Made by a program: the position numbers and the translations under genes
The notes under the pieces: model-generated
The model's database searches: none
What the model was told of the DNA's origin: nothing
What the model saw: only the letters and a program-made list of their open reading frames with translations
Assembly: GCF_019308285.1 (NCBI RefSeq)
Contig: NZ_WWEM01000020.1
Span: 62,001 to 126,000, forward strand
Source of the DNA: Flavobacterium quisquiliarum
Lineage (GTDB): Bacteria; Bacteroidota; Bacteroidia; Flavobacteriales; Flavobacteriaceae
Length of the DNA stretch: 64,000 nucleotides
Reading direction: 5' to 3'
Shown: piece after piece, positions 26,925-35,549 of the stretch
How positions within the stretch are numbered: position 1 is the first letter of the stretch
Layout of the letters: the number at the start of each line of letters is the position of its first letter

Positions 26925-29336
26925 TTACTCAACAGGAATCTTCAAATATTCCCCTTTAAAACTTTGATTGAGTGCCGTCATTTCAATTGGCTTGCCTGTG
27001 CCATCAGGAATCACTTCTATAGATGCTTTTCCATTTGCCATTCTAATGGATTCGCTTCCAGTTGGAGTTCCTTGATTTTTTAATGTTTTACCACCTTTCA
27101 AGCATTGGAAATAAACACTTTCTTCATAATCTAAACAACGCAAATTGTTGTTGTCAATCGCAATAGCTGTTACTAGATAATTCCCATTTTTCAATTTCTC
27201 TGCAGATAATTGCAGGGAAGAAGCGGTATCATTTTTATTAAAACGATAATTCACTTTTATGGTATCAGAAACGGTTTTTCCGTCTTTGTTTTTACCAATC
27301 GCAAGCAAGATGTTTTCTCCTTTTTTGAAGGTAACATCCCAGGTTAAGCCATTGGCTGGATATAGAGAAAGATTACGTTGTTTTTCGCCCAATGATTTTC
27401 CGTCATGAAATAAAGTTACTTTCTCACAGTTGCTGAATACGCTGATTGTTCTAGGTGTGTTTTCAGGCCCTTGGCGTTCTGTCCAGGTATGTGATTCGAT
27501 GTAAGTGAAAGGCTCTTTTGCCCAATAACTTTTAAAAACATAATAGGCATCTTTCGGATTTCCGTTGCGGTCTGTAAGTCCTTTTTGGTTCATGTACGGA
27601 ATATCATCTTCAGGACGTAATGGTGTTGCAAAATCCTTAAATGCCCATTGAATATTACCAACAAACGTTGGATCATTTTCGGATACATGCAAATGCCAGT
27701 CAAATAAATCGACTATGTAATTCTCGCTCCAATCTCCAATTTGAGCAATATTCGCCACTTTTGTCTGAACAATAGCTTCTTCCCAGCCTTCTGCTTTTAT
27801 CACATTTTCCCCTGTAACAGGGTTTTCGCTGTGACGACCTACGTGACTGTCACCGCCATATTCAGCATGAATAAAATGTTTGTATTCTTTTTTATAAGTG
27901 TTAATTGCTTTTTGATAGCTTTTATAACTTCCAGAATACCATCCAGACCAGATAGAAGGAGAGAATACATCTACAATATGTGAACCTTCGTAATATTTTC
28001 TGATAGCCGTTTTTCGGGTTGGATCCAATTTATGCGCCAAATCATTTAATTCGGTTAAGAAAGCATTGGTTCTTTTATCATTATCTCCATCAGGAAAATC
28101 AGGAAGCCAGTTGATTTCGTTTCCTAAAGACCAGATAACAATACTCGGATGATTGTAATTCTGATTGATGATTTCTTCCAGCATGTTTTTGGTATTGGTT
28201 TTCCAAGCCTCATTTCCAATACCGCCTCGGCACCACGGCAATTCATCCCAAACCAAAAGACCAAGTTCATCACAGGCTTTATAAACTTCAGGATCCTGAG
28301 GATAATGCGCTAAGCGGACAAAATTAGCACCCATTTCTTTGATTGATTTCATATCAGCCCAATGCTGTTCGTTGCTCATCGCAGCGCCAACTCCGGCTTG
28401 TTCTTCATGGCGGTGAGTTCCTCGAATAAGCAGACGTTTTCCGTTAAGGTAAAATGGCCCGTGATCTTTAAATTCAAACCATCTAAAACCTACTTTTTCA
28501 GAAACACTGTCTCGGATTTGATTTTTTTCTGATAAAATAGCTGTCAGTTTATATAAATTTGGTTTGTCAGTATCCCATAGTTCAGGATTTTTAATGTTTT
28601 CAAAAGTAATTGTTGAAGTTTTAGCTGAAACAGGAATGGTTTTGCTGACTACTTTTTTTCCTTTCGGATTTGAAAGCGTAACCGTTAACGACAAATCTTT
28701 TGAATTATCTGAATTTGCAAATGAAGAAAAAATATGTACAGAAGCTTTTTTAGCTGAAACTTCTGGTGTTGTAATCTTTATGTTATCAATATGATTTTTG
28801 TATTGTGAAACCAGCCATACATCGCGTGTAATTCCGCCATAAATAAAGAAATCACTTTTTTGTGATGGAATAATTTCGATATCGTAGCTATTGTCTACAC
28901 GAACAAAAATGTCATTGTTTCCTTCTTTGATGAAGTTGGTAATATCAATAGAAAAACCAATATAACCACCTATATGACTTCCAGCTTCTTTTCCGTTCAC
29001 ATACACATTTGTAGTGACATTTGAGCCTTCGAAGTATAAAGAATAAACGCTGTTTTTGTCTATTTGAGGAATATCTAATTTCTTTTGATACCAGCTTGCA
29101 TCACGACGGTAACCAGGGTATAAATCGGTTGCGTCTTCGGCGTTCCAGGTATGTGGTAAGTTTAAAGAAGTCCAGCCTGATGCTTTTTGTGCTTCGTTTA
29201 AGTTTTGGGTATCATTTTCTAAATAAAGCCAATTGTCATTAATGTTCCTCTTTGTCTGAGCAAAACTGCTCAGACAAATTTGAAACAAAACAAAAAGTGC
29301 AAAAATTGAAAATGTATTGTAATGTCGTTTTTTCAT
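26925..29336 (-). CDS. GH2 glycoside hydrolase (beta-galactosidase-like)
   Basis: The 803-residue protein has a signal peptide ending LSSFAQ (about residue 27). Sugar-binding jelly-roll (LPHTWNAEDATD), Ig-like and TIM-barrel domains follow. The acid/base Glu lies in SLGNEINW (about 407) and the nucleophile Glu in HAEYGGDS (about 491). The last roughly 180 residues look like a DUF4982/Ig-like tail typical of Bacteroidota beta-galactosidases. The N-x-K glucuronidase motif was not found, so galactosidase or a related exo-activity is more likely. It probably trims side chains or the non-reducing end of the locus substrate. It is cotranscribed with the other glycosidases. Confidence 0.85.
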   Translation of the reverse strand: MKKRHYNTFSIFALFVLFQICLSSFAQTKRNINDNWLYLENDTQNLNEAQKASGWTSLNLPHTWNAEDATDLYPGYRRDASWYQKKLDIPQIDKNSVYSLYFEGSNVTTNVYVNGKEAGSHIGGYIGFSIDITNFIKEGNNDIFVRVDNSYDIEIIPSQKSDFFIYGGITRDVWLVSQYKNHIDNIKITTPEVSAKKASVHIFSSFANSDNSKDLSLTVTLSNPKGKKVVSKTIPVSAKTSTITFENIKNPELWDTDKPNLYKLTAILSEKNQIRDSVSEKVGFRWFEFKDHGPFYLNGKRLLIRGTHRHEEQAGVGAAMSNEQHWADMKSIKEMGANFVRLAHYPQDPEVYKACDELGLLVWDELPWCRGGIGNEAWKTNTKNMLEEIINQNYNHPSIVIWSLGNEINWLPDFPDGDNDKRTNAFLTELNDLAHKLDPTRKTAIRKYYEGSHIVDVFSPSIWSGWYSGSYKSYQKAINTYKKEYKHFIHAEYGGDSHVGRHSENPVTGENVIKAEGWEEAIVQTKVANIAQIGDWSENYIVDLFDWHLHVSENDPTFVGNIQWAFKDFATPLRPEDDIPYMNQKGLTDRNGNPKDAYYVFKSYWAKEPFTYIESHTWTERQGPENTPRTISVFSNCEKVTLFHDGKSLGEKQRNLSLYPANGLTWDVTFKKGENILLAIGKNKDGKTVSDTIKVNYRFNKNDTASSLQLSAEKLKNGNYLVTAIAIDNNNLRCLDYEESVYFQCLKGGKTLKNQGTPTGSESIRMANGKASIEVIPDGTGKPIEMTALNQSFKGEYLKIPVE

Positions 29337-29400
29337 AAGGTTATAAGGCTTTTTTTAGGTTCAAAGGCTCAGAGATTCAGAGTTACTAAGGCAGGAAGCC

Positions 29401-29421
29401 TTTGTCACTTTGTTACTTTGC
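29401..29421. repeat. Inverted copy of the CAAAGTAA repeat at a gene end
   Basis: On the - strand this reads GCAAAGTAACAAAGTGACAAA, matching the repeat at 16093-16118. It supplies the last codons (Ala-Lys) and the stop of the GH88 gene. Confidence 0.75.
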
Positions 29422-30603
29422 ATCTATCTTACTTTTTCTAAGTAAGGCTTCTAGAAAGTAATAATCGGCGTAGATAATCGGTTCGTCAATTTCATCATGT
29501 TTTGGCCAGTTTCCTGTGCTATGATCAAAAAGAAAGGGAGCCTTAATGTTGGCATCTAAAATGTAATTTTTGCTTTGTACAGAAGTCATCATTTTATTGG
29601 CAAAAGCCAGATAATTTTCTTTTTTAGTATATCCGTACAATTCGTATAAAGCAGAAGCCATAACCATTGCAGCAGACACATCGCGAGCCGAATTTGGAAT
29701 GCTTGGATCTTTAAAATCCCAATACGGAATTCCGTCTTCCGGCAGGTTTTTATTTGCCATAAAGAATAGAGCAGTAGCTTCGGCTTGTTTTATATAAGCT
29801 TCATCTTTGGTATATCGATACGCCATAGTAAAACCATAAACTGCCCAAGCCTGACCTCGTGCCCAAACCGAATCGTCATTATAACCCTGAAGCGTGGTTT
29901 TCTTTCTTACATTGCCTGTTTTTGGATCATAATCAATAACATGATAACAGCTATTGTCGTCTCTAAATTGGTTCTTTAAAGTGGTATTGGCATGCTGAAT
30001 GGCAACATTACGATATTTTGGATTTCCAGATATTTTTGAAGCTTCAAAAAGTAATTCCAAATTCATCATATTATCAATGATAACTGGATAATCCCAAATT
30101 TCCTTATTGAAATCCCAAGAACGGATTGAACCTACTTTTGGATCAAATCTTTTGCATAATGTTTCTGCGCCTTTAACGATTACGGCTTCGTATTCTTTCT
30201 TGTTTTCCACTTTCAGTGCTTCTCCAAAACTGCAGAACACTTTAAAACCTACATCATGCGAATTTTTATTGACACTTTCTTTTTTACTGAAAGGCGTCCA
30301 TTTTTCGGCTTGTTCTTTATATTTTGAATCGCCTGTTAATCGGTACAACTGCCAAAGGTTTCCAGCAAAAAAACCGCTTGTCCAATCTTTCGATGGAACT
30401 TTACGTATTTCGTTGGTTTTAATGTTCATGCTTCTTGGCATGGACATAGAATCTACAGGATAATCCAACAACATTTTGTAACGTGTGTCCAGCAGACTAT
30501 TTACAGATAAAGGAGTTTTTGTTTGAGAATTAATTCCGGATTTGCACGCTGTTGCCAGCGATGCAAACCCAAGAATTAGAGAAATGAAATTAACATTCTT
30601 CAT
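29413..30603 (-). CDS. GH88 unsaturated glucuronyl hydrolase
   Basis: Start chosen at 30603, which gives a lipoprotein signal peptide with the lipobox LATAC; an upstream in-frame ATG only adds a charged 16-residue leader. The (alpha/alpha)6 barrel has WTSGFFAGNLWQLY, and the two catalytic Asp residues expected for the family lie in SHDVGF (about 116) and IIDNMMN (about 177). GH88 enzymes hydrate the 4,5-double bond of unsaturated uronyl residues left by polysaccharide lyases. Its presence therefore implies a lyase step, for which the beta-helix protein at 39721 is the local candidate. Confidence 0.9.
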   Translation of the reverse strand: MKNVNFISLILGFASLATACKSGINSQTKTPLSVNSLLDTRYKMLLDYPVDSMSMPRSMNIKTNEIRKVPSKDWTSGFFAGNLWQLYRLTGDSKYKEQAEKWTPFSKKESVNKNSHDVGFKVFCSFGEALKVENKKEYEAVIVKGAETLCKRFDPKVGSIRSWDFNKEIWDYPVIIDNMMNLELLFEASKISGNPKYRNVAIQHANTTLKNQFRDDNSCYHVIDYDPKTGNVRKKTTLQGYNDDSVWARGQAWAVYGFTMAYRYTKDEAYIKQAEATALFFMANKNLPEDGIPYWDFKDPSIPNSARDVSAAMVMASALYELYGYTKKENYLAFANKMMTSVQSKNYILDANIKAPFLFDHSTGNWPKHDEIDEPIIYADYYFLEALLRKSKIDAK

Positions 30604-30640
30604 ATTAAAATAATATATATTGTGTAACTGCTTAATGTCT

Positions 30641-30782
30641 TTTTTAAACACATAGAAACATAGATTTTATTTCTGACTGAGTAAATAAAAAATGACTAGT
30701 CATTGACACATAGCTCTGTTTACTTATAGCAAGTGAAACGCCTTTCTACGTTATCTAAACTATGTTTCTATGTGTTTAAAAA
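30641..30782. repeat. Long inverted repeat between SusD and GH88 genes
   Basis: Perfect 22-bp arms lie at 30641-30662 and 30761-30782 (core AAACACATAGAAACATA and complement) around a 98-base spacer. This is a repeat family distinct from families A, C and D. Confidence 0.85.
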
Positions 30783-30794
30783 AGGGTAATCTAA

Positions 30795-32315
30795 TTAATA
30801 ACCAGGATTATTTGGCTTTAAATTCGGATTGATAGCCAATTCGGTTCCCGGCAATGGCCATAAATAATCTTTATTTGGATCGAAATTAGCATGTGGTTCC
30901 AAGCCATTTGGGCCGAATACTTCTGGGCCAATTTTTAATCTCTTTATGTCATACCATCTTACGTATTCAAAAGCCAGTTCTAATCTTCTTTCGTCAATTA
31001 CCATTTTTCTAAAATCGGCTTGAGATAATCCTGGAGTTACGTTTGCAGGGAAAGAGACCAGTTTTCCAGCTTTATTTCTAGCTCTAGCACGAACACGGTT
31101 TACATAACCATCGGCCTCCGTTGTTCCGGGTGTAATTTCGTTTAAAGCTTCTGCAGCAGTCAATAAGACTTCTGCAAAACGCATTGTGATGTAATTGTGC
31201 TGTGAAGTCCTTCCATTAGCACCTGCTTTTCCTGGAAAACGGAAATATTTAGCAATATGCGGACGAGGCGCTTTTTCGTTATCACTCGAAGGATAAACCT
31301 GTAAAGCACCGCCAGGACCTGTCTTTTTTCTGATAATCGTATCAAAACTTACCGCTCTTCTGTAATCTCTCTGATCCCAAGTATTGAATACTTTCAATGA
31401 TGGAACGGCAACCGAGAATCCTTGTCCGTAACTATAACTGTCGTCTTTCAATGAACCTGTAAAAAAGGCTGTATAATCCTGGCCGTAATTTCCTGAAGTT
31501 AAGTTATTAAAATCTACTGTAAACAATGGTTCTTTCAAAGTAGCCGTTTTAGTAGCGTTAAATAAATCCTGAAAATCGGCATCCAAACCTAGACCAAATT
31601 TGGCTTCGTTTGTAATAACGTATTTGGCTTCGTCATAAGCTTTTTGAAAATTTCCTAAAGTTAAGTAAACAGAGGCTAAATAACCTGCAGCAGTTCCTTT
31701 TCCCGGAACGGCTTTTACTTTTGGTTTGTCTTCCAGCCATTGTTTGGCAAATTCTAAATCAGCAATGATTTTTGGATAAACATCAGCTTCTTTAGTTTTA
31801 CTCATAGAATTAATCTGATTGACATCATTTACCACAAAATCAATGTATGGAATATCTCCAAATAAGCGTACTAAATGATAGTAAGCAAAAGCTCTTGCAA
31901 AATAAGCTTGAGCTACAATCGCATTCACTTTTGCAGGATCGCCTGGTGTTTTCTTAGCACCTTCAATTGCCTGATTCGCTGCTGTAATAATAACATACGA
32001 TTGAGGCCAGAAGTTTGCAACAAGAGCATTGGTGTCATTCATGCTCATATCATTTACATCAATACGTGCGGCTTGAGTAGTTCTGTCGCCAATATCGGCC
32101 ATATCATCGCGAAGCATTAAAGCGATTGTAAATTCTCTTCCCCAGTAATTGTTGTGGGCGATGTTGGCAAAAGCGCCGTTTACAGCTGCTTGTAAATCAT
32201 CGGTATTATTAAAAAAGTTATCTGGACGAATAATTCCTACTGGTTTCTCTTCCAAATCAGAACATCCCAAAAAGATGATTGTTCCTAAAAATAAAAAAGC
32301 TATATATTTTTTCAT
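30795..32315 (-). CDS. SusD/RagB-family glycan-binding lipoprotein
   Basis: The 506-residue protein has a lipoprotein signal (lipobox FLGC, Cys18) and the SusD layout: an N-terminal TPR-like region (FFNNTDDLQAAVNGAF, AYFARAFAYYHLVRLFGDIP) and the C-terminal RagB region (MRFAEVLLTAAEALNE, VIDERRLELAFEYVRWYDIKR). It sits on the outer face of the outer membrane, binds oligosaccharide and forms a lid over the SusC transporter. Its gene starts 16 bases after susC, the standard pairing. Confidence 0.95.
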   Translation of the reverse strand: MKKYIAFLFLGTIIFLGCSDLEEKPVGIIRPDNFFNNTDDLQAAVNGAFANIAHNNYWGREFTIALMLRDDMADIGDRTTQAARIDVNDMSMNDTNALVANFWPQSYVIITAANQAIEGAKKTPGDPAKVNAIVAQAYFARAFAYYHLVRLFGDIPYIDFVVNDVNQINSMSKTKEADVYPKIIADLEFAKQWLEDKPKVKAVPGKGTAAGYLASVYLTLGNFQKAYDEAKYVITNEAKFGLGLDADFQDLFNATKTATLKEPLFTVDFNNLTSGNYGQDYTAFFTGSLKDDSYSYGQGFSVAVPSLKVFNTWDQRDYRRAVSFDTIIRKKTGPGGALQVYPSSDNEKAPRPHIAKYFRFPGKAGANGRTSQHNYITMRFAEVLLTAAEALNEITPGTTEADGYVNRVRARARNKAGKLVSFPANVTPGLSQADFRKMVIDERRLELAFEYVRWYDIKRLKIGPEVFGPNGLEPHANFDPNKDYLWPLPGTELAINPNLKPNNPGY

Positions 32316-32331
32316 GATTCTTTTTATTAAA

Positions 32332-35300
32332 CTAGAATTTCACATTAAGACCCATTGTAAACGTTCTCACGTTTGGATATCCACCGTAATCTAACCCTAG
32401 ATAAGTATTACTTCTTGAATTATTGTCATTTAAGTAACTTGTTTCAGGATCTGTTCCCGGATAATTTGTAATCGTCCAGATGTTTTGGGCACTTACATAG
32501 AAACGAACTTTGTTTAATCCCATTTTAGAAACAAAACTTTCATCTAAACTGTATCCTAAGGAGATGTTTTTTAGCCGAATGTAACTTCCATCATAAACAA
32601 ATCTTGACGTAATTCTTTTTGTTCTTGCCGCATTAATAGGCACATCAGTATTTGTATTTGTTGGAGTCCAAGAATTTAAAACTTCTGTAGTAGCATTATT
32701 GTTTCCAGATGCCAATTCCATCAAAGTATAGTTTAAAATTTGCCCGCCTTCTGATCCTTGAAAAAAGATGTTCAAATCTAAATTTTTATAAGTGAAATCA
32801 TTATTGAATCCGAAAATAAAATCAGGATTTGGGTTTCCAATAATGGTTTTATCCTGCGAATCTAACTTTCCGTCTCCATTAACATCTTTGAATTTTTCTC
32901 CTCCAGCAATAGTTTCAAAGTTTCCTGGTAATATAGTTTCTCCCTGCTGAATTACACCATCATAAACAAACCCAAAGAAAGAACCTACAGGTTGTCCTAC
33001 TCTTAAAATCTGAGATTCTGTTGCCAGGAAATGTCCTGGAGCAGAATTGATCAATAAGTCTTTGTTATCGGCTAATTTTAATACTTTGTTTTTGTTTGAT
33101 GAAATATTGAAGTTAGTTGACCAAGTAAAATCGGCACCGATGAAGTTTTTGGTATTAATTCCTAATTCCCATCCTTTGTTTTCCAATTCACCAACATTTT
33201 GAAGCTGTGTTGCAATTCCCGAAACTCCCGGAAGCGGTCTGTTAAACAACAAATCTTTTGTAATGGTTTTATAATAATCTGCTGTTATGCTGATTCGGTT
33301 GTCGAATAAACCTAAATCAATTCCATAATCCTGCTGATACGATGTTTCCCATTTTAAGTTCGGATTATCCAATGAAGTCAGCTGAACTGCATTTACAATT
33401 ACGTCACCACTCACATAATAAATTTCAGAGAAACGAGAAAGAGTAGAGTAAGCACCAATTGAAGGGTTACCAGTTGCACCATAACTCGCTCTTAATTTTA
33501 AGTTTGAAATGGTTTTATTGTCTTTTAAGAAAGCTTCTTTACCAATATTCCATCCGATTGCTCCAGAAGGGAAAGTTCCATATTTGTAGTTTTTACTAAA
33601 ACTTGATGAACCATCTCGTCTTGCTGTAAAAGTCAGTAAGTAACGATCGTCATAATCAAAATTCAGCCTTCCAAAAGCAGAAATCAATTCGGTTTCAGAT
33701 AAACCAGAATCAGGTTTTAAGAATACTGTTCCAGCACCTAAATTTCTGTAAGAGTTCGTATTGGTTAAGAAACCTCTTGAAGCTGCATACGAATTTTCGT
33801 TTTTGTTTTTTTGATATGAATATCCTCCAAGAACAGTTAAGATTCCTTTGTCGATAATTTCACGTTTAAAAGTTAGATAGTTTTCTGTTAAGAAAGAAGA
33901 AAAACGAGTATTGTTAACAGAAGCTTCTCCTTTTATATTTTTTCCTGCAATTAAAGTCGACGGAATAAATCTACCTGTTTGAGAATTACTGTCAGTCAAA
34001 CCTAAAGTGGTTTTAAAATCTAAATCTTTTGTGATTTGATATTGAGCGAAGAAATTGTTTCTGTTTACAATAGAAACAGTTTCTAGAATGTTTTCCATTG
34101 CCGTTGCGTATGGATTGTCAATATCGTCACCAATTGGAGCCGTTGTGGTATAAGAACCATCAGCATTGTAAATTCCTTTGTCTGGCATAAAACGGTAAGC
34201 CGATGCAATTACGCCCGCTGCACCAGTTCCTCCAGCACTTGTTTGGCTTACAATTCCTTCTTTGTTTTGTTTACTTGTAAAAGTATTAAGACCAACTTTG
34301 AATTTAGGTGTCAAATCTGCTTCTAGATTACTTACAATGGTATATTTGTCAATTCCAGAATTGATAACAACTCCATTTTGGTTGAAATAAGTTCCAGAAA
34401 CGTAATATTTGATATTTTCAGAACCGCCTGAAAATGATAATTGCGTATTCGAAATCATTCCGTCACGGTAAATTACATCTTGCCAGTCTGTATTTGCTGG
34501 ACCTTGTGTATGCGTGGTAAAACTTTTTCTATATGCGGCAAATTGATCGGCATTCAGTAAATGCAATTTATTGTTTACAGATTGTATTGATGTAGAGTTA
34601 CTGAATTCAATTACTGGTTTTCCTGGTTTTCCTTTTTTAGTGGTAACCATGATAACACCGTTTGAACCTCTAGAACCATAAATAGCAGTAGCCGAAGCAT
34701 CTTTTAATACTTCTATAGAAGCAATATCCTGAGGGGCTGGCATAGAGGCGCCTGCAAATCCATCTACAACCACTAATGCGTCACCGCTGGCATTGATAGA
34801 TGTTCCACCTCGAACTCTAATTTTTACTGGAGCTCCAGGTTCTCCACCATTATTAGTTTGTACAGAAACCCCAGCTGCGCGTCCTTGTAAAGCTTGTTCT
34901 GCATTTAGTACTGGATAAGCAGTTAATTCCTTTGCTGTTACAGAAGAAACAGAACCTGTAATATCGCTTTTTTTACGTGTTCCATATCCTACTACAATCA
35001 CTTCGTCAAGTGCTTTTGCATCGGGTTTTAGACTAACATTGATTACGTTTTTAGTTCCAACTGGAATTTCAACTGTCTGAAATCCGACGAAATTGAAAAC
35101 TAAAACGGCATTTTTTTCCGATACTATAACAGTATAATTTCCATCCATATCTGCAGAAGCTCCAACTGAGGAGTTTTTGATATAGACATTTGCGCCGGGA
35201 AGTCCAAGTAGATCTTCGCTTGAAGTTATCTTTCCGGTAACTTTTCTTTCCTGTGCATTCATCATGAAATTCACCAGTAAAAAAGACACCAGTAAACACC

Positions 35301-35334
35301 ATTTAAACGGCTTGTTTTTTTGGTTTGTAAACAT
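32332..35334 (-). CDS. SusC/RagA-family TonB-dependent outer-membrane transporter
   Basis: The 1000-residue protein has a signal peptide ending NFMMNAQ (about 28) and a carboxypeptidase-D-like domain (VTGKITSSEDLLGLPGANVY). The SusC TonB-box-like segment LDEVIVVGYGTRKKSDITGS follows, then a plug with VRVRGGTSI-type sequence, ASATAIYGSRGSNGVIMVTT and a beta-barrel ending TMGLNVKF. It imports oligosaccharides with energy from TonB. It is the first gene of the main operon and is followed directly by SusD. The hybrid sensor gene just upstream probably activates it. Confidence 0.95.
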   Translation of the reverse strand: MFTNQKNKPFKWCLLVSFLLVNFMMNAQERKVTGKITSSEDLLGLPGANVYIKNSSVGASADMDGNYTVIVSEKNAVLVFNFVGFQTVEIPVGTKNVINVSLKPDAKALDEVIVVGYGTRKKSDITGSVSSVTAKELTAYPVLNAEQALQGRAAGVSVQTNNGGEPGAPVKIRVRGGTSINASGDALVVVDGFAGASMPAPQDIASIEVLKDASATAIYGSRGSNGVIMVTTKKGKPGKPVIEFSNSTSIQSVNNKLHLLNADQFAAYRKSFTTHTQGPANTDWQDVIYRDGMISNTQLSFSGGSENIKYYVSGTYFNQNGVVINSGIDKYTIVSNLEADLTPKFKVGLNTFTSKQNKEGIVSQTSAGGTGAAGVIASAYRFMPDKGIYNADGSYTTTAPIGDDIDNPYATAMENILETVSIVNRNNFFAQYQITKDLDFKTTLGLTDSNSQTGRFIPSTLIAGKNIKGEASVNNTRFSSFLTENYLTFKREIIDKGILTVLGGYSYQKNKNENSYAASRGFLTNTNSYRNLGAGTVFLKPDSGLSETELISAFGRLNFDYDDRYLLTFTARRDGSSSFSKNYKYGTFPSGAIGWNIGKEAFLKDNKTISNLKLRASYGATGNPSIGAYSTLSRFSEIYYVSGDVIVNAVQLTSLDNPNLKWETSYQQDYGIDLGLFDNRISITADYYKTITKDLLFNRPLPGVSGIATQLQNVGELENKGWELGINTKNFIGADFTWSTNFNISSNKNKVLKLADNKDLLINSAPGHFLATESQILRVGQPVGSFFGFVYDGVIQQGETILPGNFETIAGGEKFKDVNGDGKLDSQDKTIIGNPNPDFIFGFNNDFTYKNLDLNIFFQGSEGGQILNYTLMELASGNNNATTEVLNSWTPTNTNTDVPINAARTKRITSRFVYDGSYIRLKNISLGYSLDESFVSKMGLNKVRFYVSAQNIWTITNYPGTDPETSYLNDNNSRSNTYLGLDYGGYPNVRTFTMGLNVKF

Positions 35335-35458
35335 TCATTTTTCGGTTTAAGGTTAATAAGTTTAGATAAAGTAGAAAAGCAGCAAACTCATTCCGATTAT
35401 GAGAATGACAAATACAATTTGCAATAACAAGAAGTTTGATTTTCTGATTTTCATATCG

Positions 35459-35466
35459 CAAATGTA
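35459..35466 (-). promoter_or_regulatory. Candidate -7 element of the susC operon
   Basis: On the - strand this reads TACATTTG, an exact TAnnTTTG match about 125 bases before the susC start codon. A well-spaced -33 TTG was not found, as could happen at an activator-dependent promoter. Confidence 0.4.
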
Positions 35467-35491
35467 GAGTCCGAAAACGATATAGAAATAC

Positions 35492-35527
35492 AAAAAAGGG
35501 TATCTAAAAATACAGATACCCTTTTTT
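35492..35527 (-). terminator. Intrinsic terminator of the hybrid sensor gene
   Basis: Perfect 14-bp arms (AAAAAAGGGTATCT and complement) enclose an 8-base loop, with the T-run formed by the arm itself. It lies 22 bases past the sensor stop codon and separates it from susC. Confidence 0.88.
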
Positions 35528-35549
35528 AAGCCTTTAAAACAAAGGTTTT

